Numbered from the stretch's first letter, positions 23,970 to 33,573 are shown. The stretch: 58,804 nt of DNA from Bacteroidales bacterium (GCA_017442315.1 JAFRZX010000155.1:1-58804), one strand, 5' to 3'. Numbers and translations are program-made. The notes: generated by a model from the letters alone, not told the origin.

Positions 23970-24884
23970 ATGAAAGCACATATAATAATATTGACTATAC
24001 TTATTGCATTATCGTCATGTAGCAGCTGGACATCTGTAGAACCTATACTGATAAATGATGATAGAAATCATGGTGTCAGTGATAATGCAGGATCGGATGC
24101 TTATGCAGCATCTCTCAGAGCCTGGAAGACAGGAAAGCATTATCTTACATATGTACGCATGGGAAACTCTCCTGACGATGCGTCAAGTGAAAAGGATTAT
24201 ATGAGATGCCTTCCGGATTCCTTGGATATAATTTCACTGACCAATGCTGCTAATTTTTCAGATTACGACAGAGAGGATCTGAAGCATATGCATAGAATGG
24301 GTACAAAGGTTCTCTATCAGCTGGACTTTGATTCCTTGATGGATTCTTTCCCTGATGCGTCCTCCCTTGGCGCTTGGGTCGACAAGGCTGTGTCAGTCGT
24401 TGCTGCCGAAGGCCTTGACGGGTGGTCGTTCACTGGAACTCCTCTCTATACCGACCTCTTTCGTGCTGAAGCTTCGGCACTCATAATGGATAGACTTCAG
24501 GCAGCCCGCAGTGCAGGACAACTTATAGTGTTTGAGGGTAATCCTCTCTTTGTCTCTGAAGAAGACCGTCAGGATGTGGACTATTTCGTGCTTGCTACAG
24601 ATTTGGCATTGAATATAGCCGATGTAAAGGCAGCATTGGCAACATCAACGGGATATGCTGCTGTTCCGGCAACGAAGATCTTGCTGGCTGCGAGGATTTC
24701 TGCAGAGATTATGAATGAGAACAAGCAGACTGTAAATGCAGTTGATGAACTTACTTCGCGTGTGATCCCTCTCGGCCCTCTTGCAGGGATGGCTGTCTAT
24801 AATATAGAAGACGACTATTATGATGCCTATGGCAATTATCCTCAGATCAGAAGGACAATACAGACATTAAATCCGGCAAAATGA
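23970..24884 (+). CDS. GH18-like surface lipoprotein without catalytic residues
   Basis: The product is 304 aa with lipoprotein signal ending LIALSSCSS. It has a TIM-barrel-like order: GKHYLTYVRMGNSP, LDIISLTNAANFSD, MGTKVLYQLDFDSL, then EGLDGWSFTGTP at D150. In GH18 enzymes that strand carries DGxDxDxE; here the Asp and Glu positions are T155 and T157, so hydrolysis is not expected. Similar proteins accompany SusC/SusD in N-glycan PULs, as glycan binders. It overlaps the next gene by ATGA, so the genes are translated together. Confidence 0.7.
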   Translation: MKAHIIILTILIALSSCSSWTSVEPILINDDRNHGVSDNAGSDAYAASLRAWKTGKHYLTYVRMGNSPDDASSEKDYMRCLPDSLDIISLTNAANFSDYDREDLKHMHRMGTKVLYQLDFDSLMDSFPDASSLGAWVDKAVSVVAAEGLDGWSFTGTPLYTDLFRAEASALIMDRLQAARSAGQLIVFEGNPLFVSEEDRQDVDYFVLATDLALNIADVKAALATSTGYAAVPATKILLAARISAEIMNENKQTVNAVDELTSRVIPLGPLAGMAVYNIEDDYYDAYGNYPQIRRTIQTLNPAK

Positions 24885-26122
24885 AAGAAAGAATGATTTT
24901 CTTAGGACTCGCTGTTGCGGTCTTAGTATCCTGTGGCAGATTTGCCGACAAGGAGATATTGTTTGACAATGCTGTCTATCTTGATGTAGCTATGACGGAC
25001 GCAGTGCAGAACCTGACCGTCAAGAAAACGCTTGCCTCAGTGGAAAGGGTTGTGATGGCGAGCCTTGCATATCCAGCAGAGAAGGAGGTTGTTGTTTCCA
25101 TTGCTGTGGAACCATCTTTGGCAGAACATTACAACTCTCTTCATGGTACATCCTATCCGGCTCTTGATGCATCCCATTATGCCCTTTCGTCCCAGACAGT
25201 GACAATCTCTGCAGGAAAGACCCAGTCAGATGCAGTTACATTGACCATTTCCGGACTTGAAGAGTTGGAAATAGATGCGACATATATTGTGCCTTTGACA
25301 ATAGTTTCGTCTGATATAGCTCCTCTAGAAGCGTCATCGACTGCGTATTATGTTTTGAAAAGGTCATCTGCCATCACATCAGCGGCATCATTGATAGATA
25401 ACTGGATTACATTCCCGACCTTGGATAAGGCTGGACCTCACAGCGACATCTTTAATGGGCTTGATGCCCTTACATACGAAACTTTCATCCGTGTAGACAA
25501 CTTTACGGCACACAAGGACATCAGTACGATAATGGGTGTGGAACAGTATTGTCTGTTGAGAATAGGAGATGCTTCCTTTCCGCGTCAACAGCTTCAGTTT
25601 GACGGCTCTGGAGTTGGTTTTGGCAAATTTCCCGCAAAAGATGATGCAAAGATTCTTCAGGCGGGAATCTGGTATCATGTTGCTGCCACATATGACAGGA
25701 TAAGCGGTGAAGTCTGCATCTATGTCAACGGATCATTGCAGAGCCGCAGTCTCGGTCAGATAGGTGCTGAACCTATGAATCTGGCAATGAGGGCGATGTA
25801 TGACGGAGATAATGTCGAATATGCAACTTTTTACAATGCATACCAGTTCTTTGTAGGGAAATCATATGATGACACCAGACAGCTTTGCGGAGATGTTGCC
25901 GAAGTGCGCGTGTGGTCTGTGGCTCGTACGCAGGAACAGATATGGGCCAATATGTATGAAGTGGATCCTGCATCCGATGGCCTCATCGGTTATTGGAAAT
26001 GCAATGAAGATACAGGAAATATTCTCAAGGATGCTACAGGTAACGGCAATGATGGAGTGGCGGCATTTGATATGATATGGCCTGATGACATAGAGATTCC
26101 GTTTTACAACAAGACAGAGTAG
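24881..26122 (+). CDS. DUF1735 plus LamG-type surface glycan-binding lipoprotein
   Basis: The product is 413 aa with signal ending LVSCGRF. The first half (about 20-155) resembles DUF1735: LDVAMTDAVQNLTVKKTLASV-like start and a NSLHGTSYPALDASHYALSSQTVTI stretch. The second half (about 165-400) is a concanavalin-like/LamG jelly roll with WYHVAATYDRISGEVCIYVNG and GYWKCNEDTGNILKDATGNGNDG. It should bind glycan on the cell surface. The arrangement matches the LamG-DUF1735 binders of GH18-containing PULs that I remember in Bacteroides. Confidence 0.8.
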   Translation: MKERMIFLGLAVAVLVSCGRFADKEILFDNAVYLDVAMTDAVQNLTVKKTLASVERVVMASLAYPAEKEVVVSIAVEPSLAEHYNSLHGTSYPALDASHYALSSQTVTISAGKTQSDAVTLTISGLEELEIDATYIVPLTIVSSDIAPLEASSTAYYVLKRSSAITSAASLIDNWITFPTLDKAGPHSDIFNGLDALTYETFIRVDNFTAHKDISTIMGVEQYCLLRIGDASFPRQQLQFDGSGVGFGKFPAKDDAKILQAGIWYHVAATYDRISGEVCIYVNGSLQSRSLGQIGAEPMNLAMRAMYDGDNVEYATFYNAYQFFVGKSYDDTRQLCGDVAEVRVWSVARTQEQIWANMYEVDPASDGLIGYWKCNEDTGNILKDATGNGNDGVAAFDMIWPDDIEIPFYNKTE

Positions 26123-26152
26123 CAATATACAAACCCATAAATGACGATTTTT

Positions 26153-27946
26153 ATGAAAAGATTTTTCAATGCAATGATCATGACTTTCCTTATAGTAGGA
26201 ATGAGCATGACGGTTTCCTGCAAGAAGGAAGCGGAAACACTTAAGGTCTCGACAGTAACAGTTGTACCTGCTGATCTCGTGCTTAAAGTGGGAGAAACAG
26301 CTTTGTTGGATGTGACTGTTGCTCCGGAAGGAGTGGAATATTCTGCTGTTGAATGGAAGTCCGGTAATGAGGCTGTCGTTACTGTGGCAAATGACGGAAC
26401 CGTGACAGCTGTCGGTTCCGGAATGACCGATGTGACTGCAGTGGTTGATGGTATTTCCGGAAAATGTTCTGTAGCCGTTGAAGTTCCTTATGAAGGCGCA
26501 CTTGCGTTCGCAGCCGGAAACGGTGATGTGAAGTTACTTTTAATGACTCTCGGAAAAGAATCAGCGTCACAGACAGTTGCCTTCAAGTATTCATTGAATT
26601 ATGCAGCTCAGGAGGCAATGACTTTTGCATTCAGAACTGATGATAACCTTGTGGAGGCATATAATTCAGCTTATTCCGAGGAGGCTGCTCTTCTTCCTTC
26701 ATCAGCTTATACTCTGTCGGCATCATCGTTCTCAGTCGCATCCGGGTCTGCTGAATCATCGGAGCTTACGCTTAATGTGACAGCAGAAGGATTGGAGGTG
26801 GGACAGTATGTGCTGCCTCTTGTTGCGGATGGTGCTGAGGCTAACGACGGAACTGCAGGACTTGTGAAATATGTTGCAGTTACAGTTCGTGAAGCTTTTT
26901 CCGCACCTGAAGGTGCGAATCTCGATGAGAAGCATCATAACTGGATATTCTATCTTAATACAGCAGAATATGATCCTAGATTGGTTACGGATTATATCAT
27001 AGTAAGACAACCGATGGATGGTTCAGCCGAGTCGTATTTCGGCATAGGAAGTATTCTGAATCTTCGAAAAGCATCGGTGGGTTTTGATGATGCAGTAGGT
27101 CGTGTTATTTTGAATCTTGACAAAGACCTGAACTATGTCCTTGAAAACAGAATGACTTATATTCTTCCGATTCAGGATACCGGCAGAAAGGTCTGCATGT
27201 GCATTGAAGGTGGTGAGACAGGAGTCGGTTTCTGCAATATGACTGAAGGACAGATTGCAGACTTCGTGGCACAGGTCAAAGATGTTGTGGACAAGTATGG
27301 ACTTGACGGAGTGAATTTCTGGGACCGCAATTCCGGTTATGGGGAGTCTGGAGCTCCGGAAGTCAATACTACCTCATATCCTGCACTCATCAAGAGTATG
27401 CGTGAGGCTCTTGGCTCAGATAAGATACTCACAGTCGTTGATTATGAAGAGCCAACAGCATCGTTCGGTGATACAGAGCTTACGGGAGGAATCGCTGTCG
27501 GAGATTATATTGACTATGCTTGGCATGGTTATAATGCCGAGACAGAAAGATACCAGATTGTGGATCCTTGGAATCAGGAACATAGCTCTGTCTCAAAAAA
27601 ATATCCTCGTCAGCCGATAGCAGGACTTGATCCGATGAAATACGGAGTATATAATCTTCCTTTCAGACCTATGGATTTTCCAATGGAAGAGCAGGATATG
27701 GAATACGAAGAGGGTATGGCCTATTTTGAAACTTGGAAGAACCGTATTATTGTTACAGGAGATATCATTACCCACATTCAAGGAATATATGAAGGTTCTG
27801 AACAGAATGTGATTATGTTCCCTTATGGAATTGAAATTTTCCTGACAAACAATTTCGACCTGTTGGAATATGGTCTATGGGGTCATAATCTGACATCTCT
27901 GCCAGATGGCTCCTTGGGCTATAATAAATGGCTTAAAGACTGGTAA
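26153..27946 (+). CDS. GH18-family (endo-beta-N-acetylglucosaminidase-like) lipoprotein with destroyed active site
   Basis: The product is 597 aa from ATG 26153 with signal ending SMTVSCKK. An Ig-like/Big2 domain comes first (about 25-105: VVPADLVLKVGETALLDV, then GTVTAVGSGMTDVTAVVDG), followed by a DUF1735-like region and a C-terminal GH18 barrel (about 265-597). Endoglycosidases of this family carry KYGLDGVDFDDE. Here the line reads KYGLDGVNFWDRN (D385 to R392), so the catalytic Asp and Glu positions are W390 and R392. It probably binds but does not cleave glycans. Last gene of the PUL. ATG 26141 is an alternative start. Confidence 0.75.
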   Translation: MKRFFNAMIMTFLIVGMSMTVSCKKEAETLKVSTVTVVPADLVLKVGETALLDVTVAPEGVEYSAVEWKSGNEAVVTVANDGTVTAVGSGMTDVTAVVDGISGKCSVAVEVPYEGALAFAAGNGDVKLLLMTLGKESASQTVAFKYSLNYAAQEAMTFAFRTDDNLVEAYNSAYSEEAALLPSSAYTLSASSFSVASGSAESSELTLNVTAEGLEVGQYVLPLVADGAEANDGTAGLVKYVAVTVREAFSAPEGANLDEKHHNWIFYLNTAEYDPRLVTDYIIVRQPMDGSAESYFGIGSILNLRKASVGFDDAVGRVILNLDKDLNYVLENRMTYILPIQDTGRKVCMCIEGGETGVGFCNMTEGQIADFVAQVKDVVDKYGLDGVNFWDRNSGYGESGAPEVNTTSYPALIKSMREALGSDKILTVVDYEEPTASFGDTELTGGIAVGDYIDYAWHGYNAETERYQIVDPWNQEHSSVSKKYPRQPIAGLDPMKYGVYNLPFRPMDFPMEEQDMEYEEGMAYFETWKNRIIVTGDIITHIQGIYEGSEQNVIMFPYGIEIFLTNNFDLLEYGLWGHNLTSLPDGSLGYNKWLKDW

Positions 27947-28065
27947 ACCGGTGATTGAGCGTCGCACTTATGGCTCGAAACCTTTGCATTTTGATAATAT
28001 TGATGTAAACCGTCCCTGAAATCAAAGATTTTCATTAAGTTTACGGAAAATAATCATAATTCATT

Positions 28066-28938
28066 ATGCAGACACTTGAAAATGGTATACTGACAGTTGA
28101 TGTCAGTGAGGTCGGAGCCGAGTTGCAGAGCATCAGAAAAGGTACGACAGAATATCTATGGCATGGCGATCCTGCTTACTGGGGCAGAAGATCGCCAGTG
28201 CTGTTCCCGATAGTTGGGAGCGTCTGGGAGAGCCGTTACAGAGTAGCCGGAAACGAGTACAACCTGGGACAGCATGGATTTGCACGTGACGAGGAATTCG
28301 CTCTTGTCAGTGCTTCTGATACGGAGGTCCGTTACCGTCTGGAATCCACAGAGGAAACCTTGGGAAGATATCCTTTCCCATTCGTGCTAGAGATAGCATA
28401 CAGACTGCAGGGCAATAGGTTGGAAGTCATTTGGGAAGTCGAGAATCCGGCTGACGCGGATATGTGGTTTCAGATAGGAGCTCATCCTGCTTTCCTGTAT
28501 CCGGATTATGACAAGATGACCAAAGGTAGAGGCTTCTTCACTTTTGACCGGAAGGAAGGTCTGGAATGTGTAACTCTGGCTGATAAGGGATGTGTGGACG
28601 TAGACAGACGCTATCCGCTTCCTATGAAAGATGGTATTCTCAAGCTGGATGTGGATACATTTGATGCTGTCAATACTTTTGTCCTGGAAAATGCTCAGGT
28701 CTCAGAGACTGTAATGCATCGCGAAGACGGTACTCCTTGGCTGAAACTCAGGTATGATGCTCCTGTGTTGGGCTTGTGGTCGCCTCCAGGTATGAATGCA
28801 CCGTTTGTTTGCATCGAACCTTGGTATGGCCGATGTGATCGTGCCGGATATGAAGGAGAATACAAGGACAAGGACTGGATGAATCATCTTGCACCGGGAG
28901 AAAGATTCTCAAAGTCATATACGATAGAGATTGCCTGA
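28066..28938 (+). CDS. Aldose 1-epimerase family protein (LacX-like)
   Basis: The product is 290 aa, cytoplasmic. It has the galactose-mutarotase fold signatures: ENGILTVDVSEVGAELQSI, LWHGDPAYWGRRSPVLFPIVG, NLGQHGFARDEEF, FQIGAHPAFLYPD and CIEPWYGRCD. It probably interconverts sugar anomers or acts on phosphosugars; the exact substrate is not evident. It stands alone 119 bases after the GH18-like gene and may be separate from the PUL. Confidence 0.88.
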   Translation: MQTLENGILTVDVSEVGAELQSIRKGTTEYLWHGDPAYWGRRSPVLFPIVGSVWESRYRVAGNEYNLGQHGFARDEEFALVSASDTEVRYRLESTEETLGRYPFPFVLEIAYRLQGNRLEVIWEVENPADADMWFQIGAHPAFLYPDYDKMTKGRGFFTFDRKEGLECVTLADKGCVDVDRRYPLPMKDGILKLDVDTFDAVNTFVLENAQVSETVMHREDGTPWLKLRYDAPVLGLWSPPGMNAPFVCIEPWYGRCDRAGYEGEYKDKDWMNHLAPGERFSKSYTIEIA

Positions 28939-28963
28939 GAAGAATAGCATACTTTTTGACTTG

Positions 28964-29002
28964 CCTGCGTTTTAAGTTTAGTAGTGTAATTTAAAACGCA
29001 GG
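28964..29002. promoter_or_regulatory. Inverted repeat just before the lipocalin gene
   Basis: CCTGCGTTTTAA (28964-28975) pairs perfectly with TTAAAACGCAGG (28991-29002) around a 15-base loop. It ends 6 bases before ATG 29009. It could be an operator, or the terminator of the preceding gene, but there is no U run. Confidence 0.5.
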
Positions 29003-29008
29003 TTAATT

Positions 29009-29551
29009 ATGAACAGTCTGATTCCTTTGGCGCTGGCGGCAATCATGCTCCCAGGCCTGATTATCGCTCAGGACAAAAATCGTCCGGATTATTCTACAGT
29101 TAAAGAATTCGACCTTGACCGTTATTTAGGCAGATGGTATGAGATTGCCAGATTCGACCATAGTTTCGAGAGAGGTATGGACAATGTGATAGCGGAATAT
29201 CTGTTGCAGGACGACGGGAAGGTAAGCGTCACAAACACAGGGTGGAAAAAAGGAAAATACAAGGTGGCGGAAGGTAAGGCCAAGCAGCCTGAACCTTTGA
29301 CGGATCCCGGTCATCTGAAGGTGTCCTTCTTCTTGTTTTTCTACAGTGATTACAACGTGATGATGATAGACAGCAATTATCAGGTGGCCCTTGTCGGCAG
29401 CAAAAGCCCTGATTATCTTTGGATTCTTTCCAGAACACCGACAATCAGACCCGAAATAGAACAGCTTATCCTGGAGGAGGCCCAGGACAGAGGTTATGAC
29501 ATCTCAAAGCTGATATGGGTGAATCAGAAACTCAATGAAGCTACTTTCTGA
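29009..29551 (+). CDS. Lipocalin family protein (Blc-like)
   Basis: The product is 180 aa with a Sec signal (NSLIPLALAAIMLPGLIIA, cleavage before QDK). The lipocalin signature YLGRWYEIARFDHSFERG starts the barrel, followed by VSVTNTGW and YNVMMIDSNYQVALVGS and an end IWVNQKLN. It probably binds lipids or hydrophobic ligands at the membrane and may serve in membrane repair. No lipobox Cys is visible. Its last 11 bases overlap the convergent lipoprotein gene. Confidence 0.9.
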   Translation: MNSLIPLALAAIMLPGLIIAQDKNRPDYSTVKEFDLDRYLGRWYEIARFDHSFERGMDNVIAEYLLQDDGKVSVTNTGWKKGKYKVAEGKAKQPEPLTDPGHLKVSFFLFFYSDYNVMMIDSNYQVALVGSKSPDYLWILSRTPTIRPEIEQLILEEAQDRGYDISKLIWVNQKLNEATF

Positions 29552-30794
29552 AGATTACATTGAGATACATCCCCGGAGAGGCCGCAACAGGCTTCTCCGC
29601 TGCGTATCTGCCGCTTTCTTCAAGTTCGGGCATGAATGAAAGAGACGTGTGGTCAATGATATATAAGTCAAGAAGTTCTGCGTCTGTTTCAATATCTCTC
29701 ATCAGGCGCAGGCCTATGAGGGATTCCTTGTCCAGACTGGTTGTGTCAGATGCAAAGTATCTGTTGGTGTTGTCCAGCATGAAGGTCTGAAGTTCCGCAG
29801 TCTCTCCATCTGTCCTCTGGAGCATCATCTCCTTGCTCTTTATAAGTTTGGAATTGCCGATGAAATAATTCTTGAAGTCAGATTTGAATGAAGGACTGAA
29901 AGTGCTGGTGGAAAAATCAAACTTCAGGGCATCGCTTGAGTTGAATTTCGGCATTGCTTCGAGAAGACTGAATTCCTCTTCCCACCATTCATCCATAAAT
30001 GTGGAATCGGTGACCAGGGAGTCTATCTTCCAGGAGCCTTCAAGCGTTTCCCATTTACGTCCGAGCACCGTTATGCTTTGTTCCGGATAACGTCCGTAAC
30101 TGTATCTGTCACTGAAGGAAGTCTTCAGGACTATTCTGTCGTTTTCAAGAGGACATGTCTGGTCGAGAGATACCAGCTTCAAGGCCCCTGATCGGGAACC
30201 GGCCTTTATTGTAACGTCCTTGATGTTGTCAGCAAAAGAGAAGTGTTCTCCTTCAATTGCAGATGACTGCTCCATGTCGATGTTGACAGTTATTCTTGTG
30301 TCGACTCCCACTATCTTGGGGTTACCGCTTCTGTCAAGTATGACTATATTGATTTCAGTTGTGTCGGTCATCATCATTTCCGGCCTGTCGAATGAGATAT
30401 ATCCGAAAATATCCTGCAGGGAGTATTCGGACTTGGTATAGCGTCCTCCCTGTACTCCGTCCGGAAGGTCCAGGGTCAGGGATAAGGTCTTTTCGGTTCC
30501 CAATTTGAGTGCATGTATGGTAATGCTTTCTTTCGGAGCATCTCCTCCATATACAAATTCTTCGGACGATACTTCATAGTCCGTTCCCATCTGTGCGCTT
30601 CCTCCGAATATCACAGGAATCACAGTTGCCTGGTCTGCAGGAATACCTCTGCACACGATGCTGAAGGTTGCCGTGGTGTCTGTCAATACAGGAGCCTCGC
30701 TGATAAAAGAGACAGCAGGCGCAATCTTGATCTCTTTGGAACAGGACAGCATTGCTGCCGCTGCAATCATAACTGCAAGATATATTTTCTTCAT
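29541..30794 (-). CDS. Lipoprotein with Calx-beta-like domains, unknown
   Basis: The product is 417 aa from ATG 30794 (MKKIYLAVMIAAAAMLSCSKE, lipidated Cys). The region 30-260 has beta-sandwich features with DYEVSSEEFVYGGDAPKESI and EGEHFSFADN, as in Calx-beta/DUF4843-like surface modules. The C-terminal part (WETLEGSWKIDSLVTD..., later FLDNTNRYFASDTT) looks lipocalin-like. An upstream extension to 30893 is rejected because it precedes the signal peptide. Function unknown; it may be a cell-surface protein. Confidence 0.7.
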   Translation of the reverse strand: MKKIYLAVMIAAAAMLSCSKEIKIAPAVSFISEAPVLTDTTATFSIVCRGIPADQATVIPVIFGGSAQMGTDYEVSSEEFVYGGDAPKESITIHALKLGTEKTLSLTLDLPDGVQGGRYTKSEYSLQDIFGYISFDRPEMMMTDTTEINIVILDRSGNPKIVGVDTRITVNIDMEQSSAIEGEHFSFADNIKDVTIKAGSRSGALKLVSLDQTCPLENDRIVLKTSFSDRYSYGRYPEQSITVLGRKWETLEGSWKIDSLVTDSTFMDEWWEEEFSLLEAMPKFNSSDALKFDFSTSTFSPSFKSDFKNYFIGNSKLIKSKEMMLQRTDGETAELQTFMLDNTNRYFASDTTSLDKESLIGLRLMRDIETDAELLDLYIIDHTSLSFMPELEESGRYAAEKPVAASPGMYLNVIFRK

Positions 30795-30927
30795 ATATTG
30801 AATTCCTTCTTTGAAATCTTTGCAAAGATATGAGAAAACGGCAGAATTTCTATGATATACCATGAAATTGTGATGTCCTATGTAGGCCCTCACAACATAT
30901 CATGAGCAATATGAGCAGATTATTTGA

Positions 30928-30950
30928 TATCTTTGCTGCCTCATGGCAGC
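30928..30950 (+). promoter_or_regulatory. feoAB promoter and adjacent palindrome
   Basis: TATCTTTG (30928-30935) fits TAnnTTTG. GCTGCC TCAT GGCAGC (30935-30950) overlaps its last base and would cover the transcription start, so it could be an operator or a 5' hairpin. The feoAB ATG is at 30988. Confidence 0.5.
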
Positions 30951-30987
30951 ATCTGGGGATGCCGGGAAGGGAAAAAGGGATATAGAG

Positions 30988-33411
30988 ATGAAACTATCGG
31001 AACTCAAGACAGGAGAACGTGGAGTGGTCGTCAAGGTCAATGGGCATGGCGGTTTCCGTAAAAGGATAATTGAGATGGGCTTTGTCAAGGGCAGCAGAGT
31101 CAAGGTGATTCTGAATGCTCCGCTGCTGGATCCGATTGAATATGAGGTGATCGGATACAAGGTGTCGATTCGTCGTGAGGAAGCGGCAAAGATAGAGGTC
31201 ATAAGTGAGGCTGAGGCCAAGGAACAGCTTTCCAGGCGTGTGAGTCTTCCGGCTCTTGAGGCTGATGAAGATGACACTCTGGAAAAGGAGATGCGCTCTC
31301 TTGCGGAAATACGCAGAAAGAAGATAAAGGTGGCCTTGGTAGGTAATCCTAACTGCGGGAAGACTTCGCTTTTCAATATCGCATCAGGCAGCCATGAGCA
31401 TGTTGGAAATTACAGCGGGGTAACGGTTGATGCCAAAGAGGGCGTGTTCGGATATAACGGTTACGAATTCCTGATAGTCGACCTTCCCGGAACTTATTCC
31501 CTTTCAGCATACAGTCCGGAGGAGTTGTACGTAAGGAAGTATCTTCTGGAAGAAACTCCCGATGTAGTCCTCAATGTGGTTGATGCCTCGAATCTCCAGC
31601 GTAATCTCTATCTCACCACGCAGCTCATCGACATGAATCTGCGGGTTGTGATGGCATTGAACATGTATGATGAGCTCAAGGCCAGTGGCGACAGTCTTGA
31701 TGTGAGACAGCTTGGCTATCTTCTTGGAATGCCGATTGTTCCAACTGTGAGCCGCACCGGAGATGGAATAGAGGCCCTCTTCGATACCGTAATCCAGGTA
31801 TATGAGAAGAGCGATCCGCATCTGTCCCGTCACATACATATCAATCACGGGGCAGAACTGGAACAGAGCATAGAGCGCATCAAGCAACTCATCCAGCAGA
31901 ATGAAGGCATCAGGGACAAATACTCCACAAGGTATCTTGCGATAAAGTATCTGGAGAATGACAAGGAAATAGAAAAGGTGGTTGAGGCTCTTCCTGACAG
32001 GGATGAAATCATTGCAGCCCGTTTTGAAGAGAATGTAAGGATAAGAGAAATTCAGGGTTCCGGTCTTGAGTCATCTCTGGTGGATGCGAAGTATGCATTT
32101 GTCCAGGGCGCCCTTGCAGAGACTTTCGTGCGGTCTCAGGGCAAGAGGAATGGAGTCTCCATAACCGACAGGATAGATGCCCTGGTAACCAACAGATGGT
32201 TCGCTTTCCCGATTTTCATCATGTTGCTGTATCTTATGTTCGAGGGCACGTTTGTGATAGGAGAATATCCGATGATATGGATAGAGTGGCTTGTGGAGCA
32301 TCTTGGAGCATTCGTGGCTTCTGTAATGAAGGACGGCTGGCTGAAGGATATGGTGATTGACGGTGTCATAGGAGGAGTCGGCAGTGTCCTTGTTTTCCTG
32401 CCGAACATACTTCTGCTGTATATGTTCATTTCCCTGCTTGAGGATTCTGGATATATGGCCAGGGCCGCTTTCATCATGGACAGGCTGATGCACAAGATAG
32501 GACTTCACGGCAAGTCCTTCATCCCGATGATCATGGGATTCGGTTGCAATGTGCCCGCTATCATGGCGACAAGGACTATAGAAAGCAGGAAAAGCCGTCT
32601 CATAACGATGCTTATAATTCCTTTGATGTCATGCGCCGGACGGATGCCTGTGTATATCCTTATTGCCGGGGCGTTTTTCCCGCGTCATGCCGGTCTTGTA
32701 CTGCTGGGTATGTATGGACTTGGCATCATGCTCGCTGTACTGGCGGCAAAGGTCATGAGCAGGTTTTTCAAGGATGACGACCTGCCTTTTGTCATGGAGC
32801 TTCCTCCATATCGGGTACCGACTGCAAAATCCGTCTTCAGACACACCTGGGAAAAGGGTAAACAGTATCTTCAGAAGATGAGCGGAGTCATCCTGATATG
32901 TTCTCTGGTGATATGGTTCCTCGGATATTTTCCTAATCATGATGCATATGGATCGGTTTCTGAACAGCAGGAGCATTCGTTCATAGGGTATATCGGCAAG
33001 GCTATGGAACCTGTACTGGAGCCGCTGGGATTCGATTGGCGCATGGGAGTGGGAATTGTGGCCGGTGTCGGTGCCAAAGAGCTTGTGGTGAGTACATTGG
33101 GTGTGATGTATGCTGATGATCAGCCGGTGGGAGAGTTGTCTACCTGGGTAGAACCGGAAGAAACAGTCGCCGCATATCCCGCAGGTGCAGAGACGCGGCT
33201 GCAGAAGGCTCTGGTAAAATCAGTGACCCCTGCAGGAGCACTTGCATACATGGTATTCATTCTTCTTTATTTTCCTTGCATTGCGACGTTCACTGCGATA
33301 AAGGCCGAGAGCGGAGGCTGGAAATGGGCATTGATTACGGCAGTATATACCATTGTCTTGGCATGGGTGGCAGCTTTCCTGACTTTCAATATAGCCTCTC
33401 TGATGATATAG
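30988..33411 (+). CDS. feoB: FeoA-FeoB fusion, ferrous iron transporter
   Basis: The product is 807 aa from ATG 30988 (MKLSELKTGERGVVVKV). Residues about 1-75 are a FeoA SH3-like domain (GFRKRIIEMGFVKGSRVKV). The G domain follows: GNPNCGKTSLFN (P-loop, about 119), DLPGTYSLSAYSPEE, NMYDE. The membrane part has many helices, with GYMARAAFIMDR, GFGCNVPAIMATRTIE and MSCAGRMPVYILIAGAFFP in the gate regions, and GVGAKELVVSTLGVMY. It imports Fe(II) in a GTP-dependent way. FeoA fused to FeoB is normal for Bacteroidetes. Longer starts from 30943 add a leader that is not conserved. Confidence 0.95.
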   Translation: MKLSELKTGERGVVVKVNGHGGFRKRIIEMGFVKGSRVKVILNAPLLDPIEYEVIGYKVSIRREEAAKIEVISEAEAKEQLSRRVSLPALEADEDDTLEKEMRSLAEIRRKKIKVALVGNPNCGKTSLFNIASGSHEHVGNYSGVTVDAKEGVFGYNGYEFLIVDLPGTYSLSAYSPEELYVRKYLLEETPDVVLNVVDASNLQRNLYLTTQLIDMNLRVVMALNMYDELKASGDSLDVRQLGYLLGMPIVPTVSRTGDGIEALFDTVIQVYEKSDPHLSRHIHINHGAELEQSIERIKQLIQQNEGIRDKYSTRYLAIKYLENDKEIEKVVEALPDRDEIIAARFEENVRIREIQGSGLESSLVDAKYAFVQGALAETFVRSQGKRNGVSITDRIDALVTNRWFAFPIFIMLLYLMFEGTFVIGEYPMIWIEWLVEHLGAFVASVMKDGWLKDMVIDGVIGGVGSVLVFLPNILLLYMFISLLEDSGYMARAAFIMDRLMHKIGLHGKSFIPMIMGFGCNVPAIMATRTIESRKSRLITMLIIPLMSCAGRMPVYILIAGAFFPRHAGLVLLGMYGLGIMLAVLAAKVMSRFFKDDDLPFVMELPPYRVPTAKSVFRHTWEKGKQYLQKMSGVILICSLVIWFLGYFPNHDAYGSVSEQQEHSFIGYIGKAMEPVLEPLGFDWRMGVGIVAGVGAKELVVSTLGVMYADDQPVGELSTWVEPEETVAAYPAGAETRLQKALVKSVTPAGALAYMVFILLYFPCIATFTAIKAESGGWKWALITAVYTIVLAWVAAFLTFNIASLMI

Positions 33412-33524
33412 GAATACCAACAATTTGGGATTGCAGATGTGTCCGTGCGTGGCTACATTTGCATCTGGAATCAAGAAATAAGCCATTATAGTTATAAGAT
33501 TCAATCCTTTTAATTGTTGTATTT

Positions 33525-33558
33525 GACAGAGGCCTTCCGTGATGGAACGCCTCTTGTC
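33525..33558. promoter_or_regulatory. Inverted repeat upstream of the hemerythrin gene
   Basis: GACAGAGGC (33525-33533) and GCCTCTTGTC (33549-33558) form an imperfect dyad centred 15 bases before the -33 box. A regulator site is possible. Confidence 0.35.
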
Positions 33559-33573
33559 GATTAAAGGCATTCC

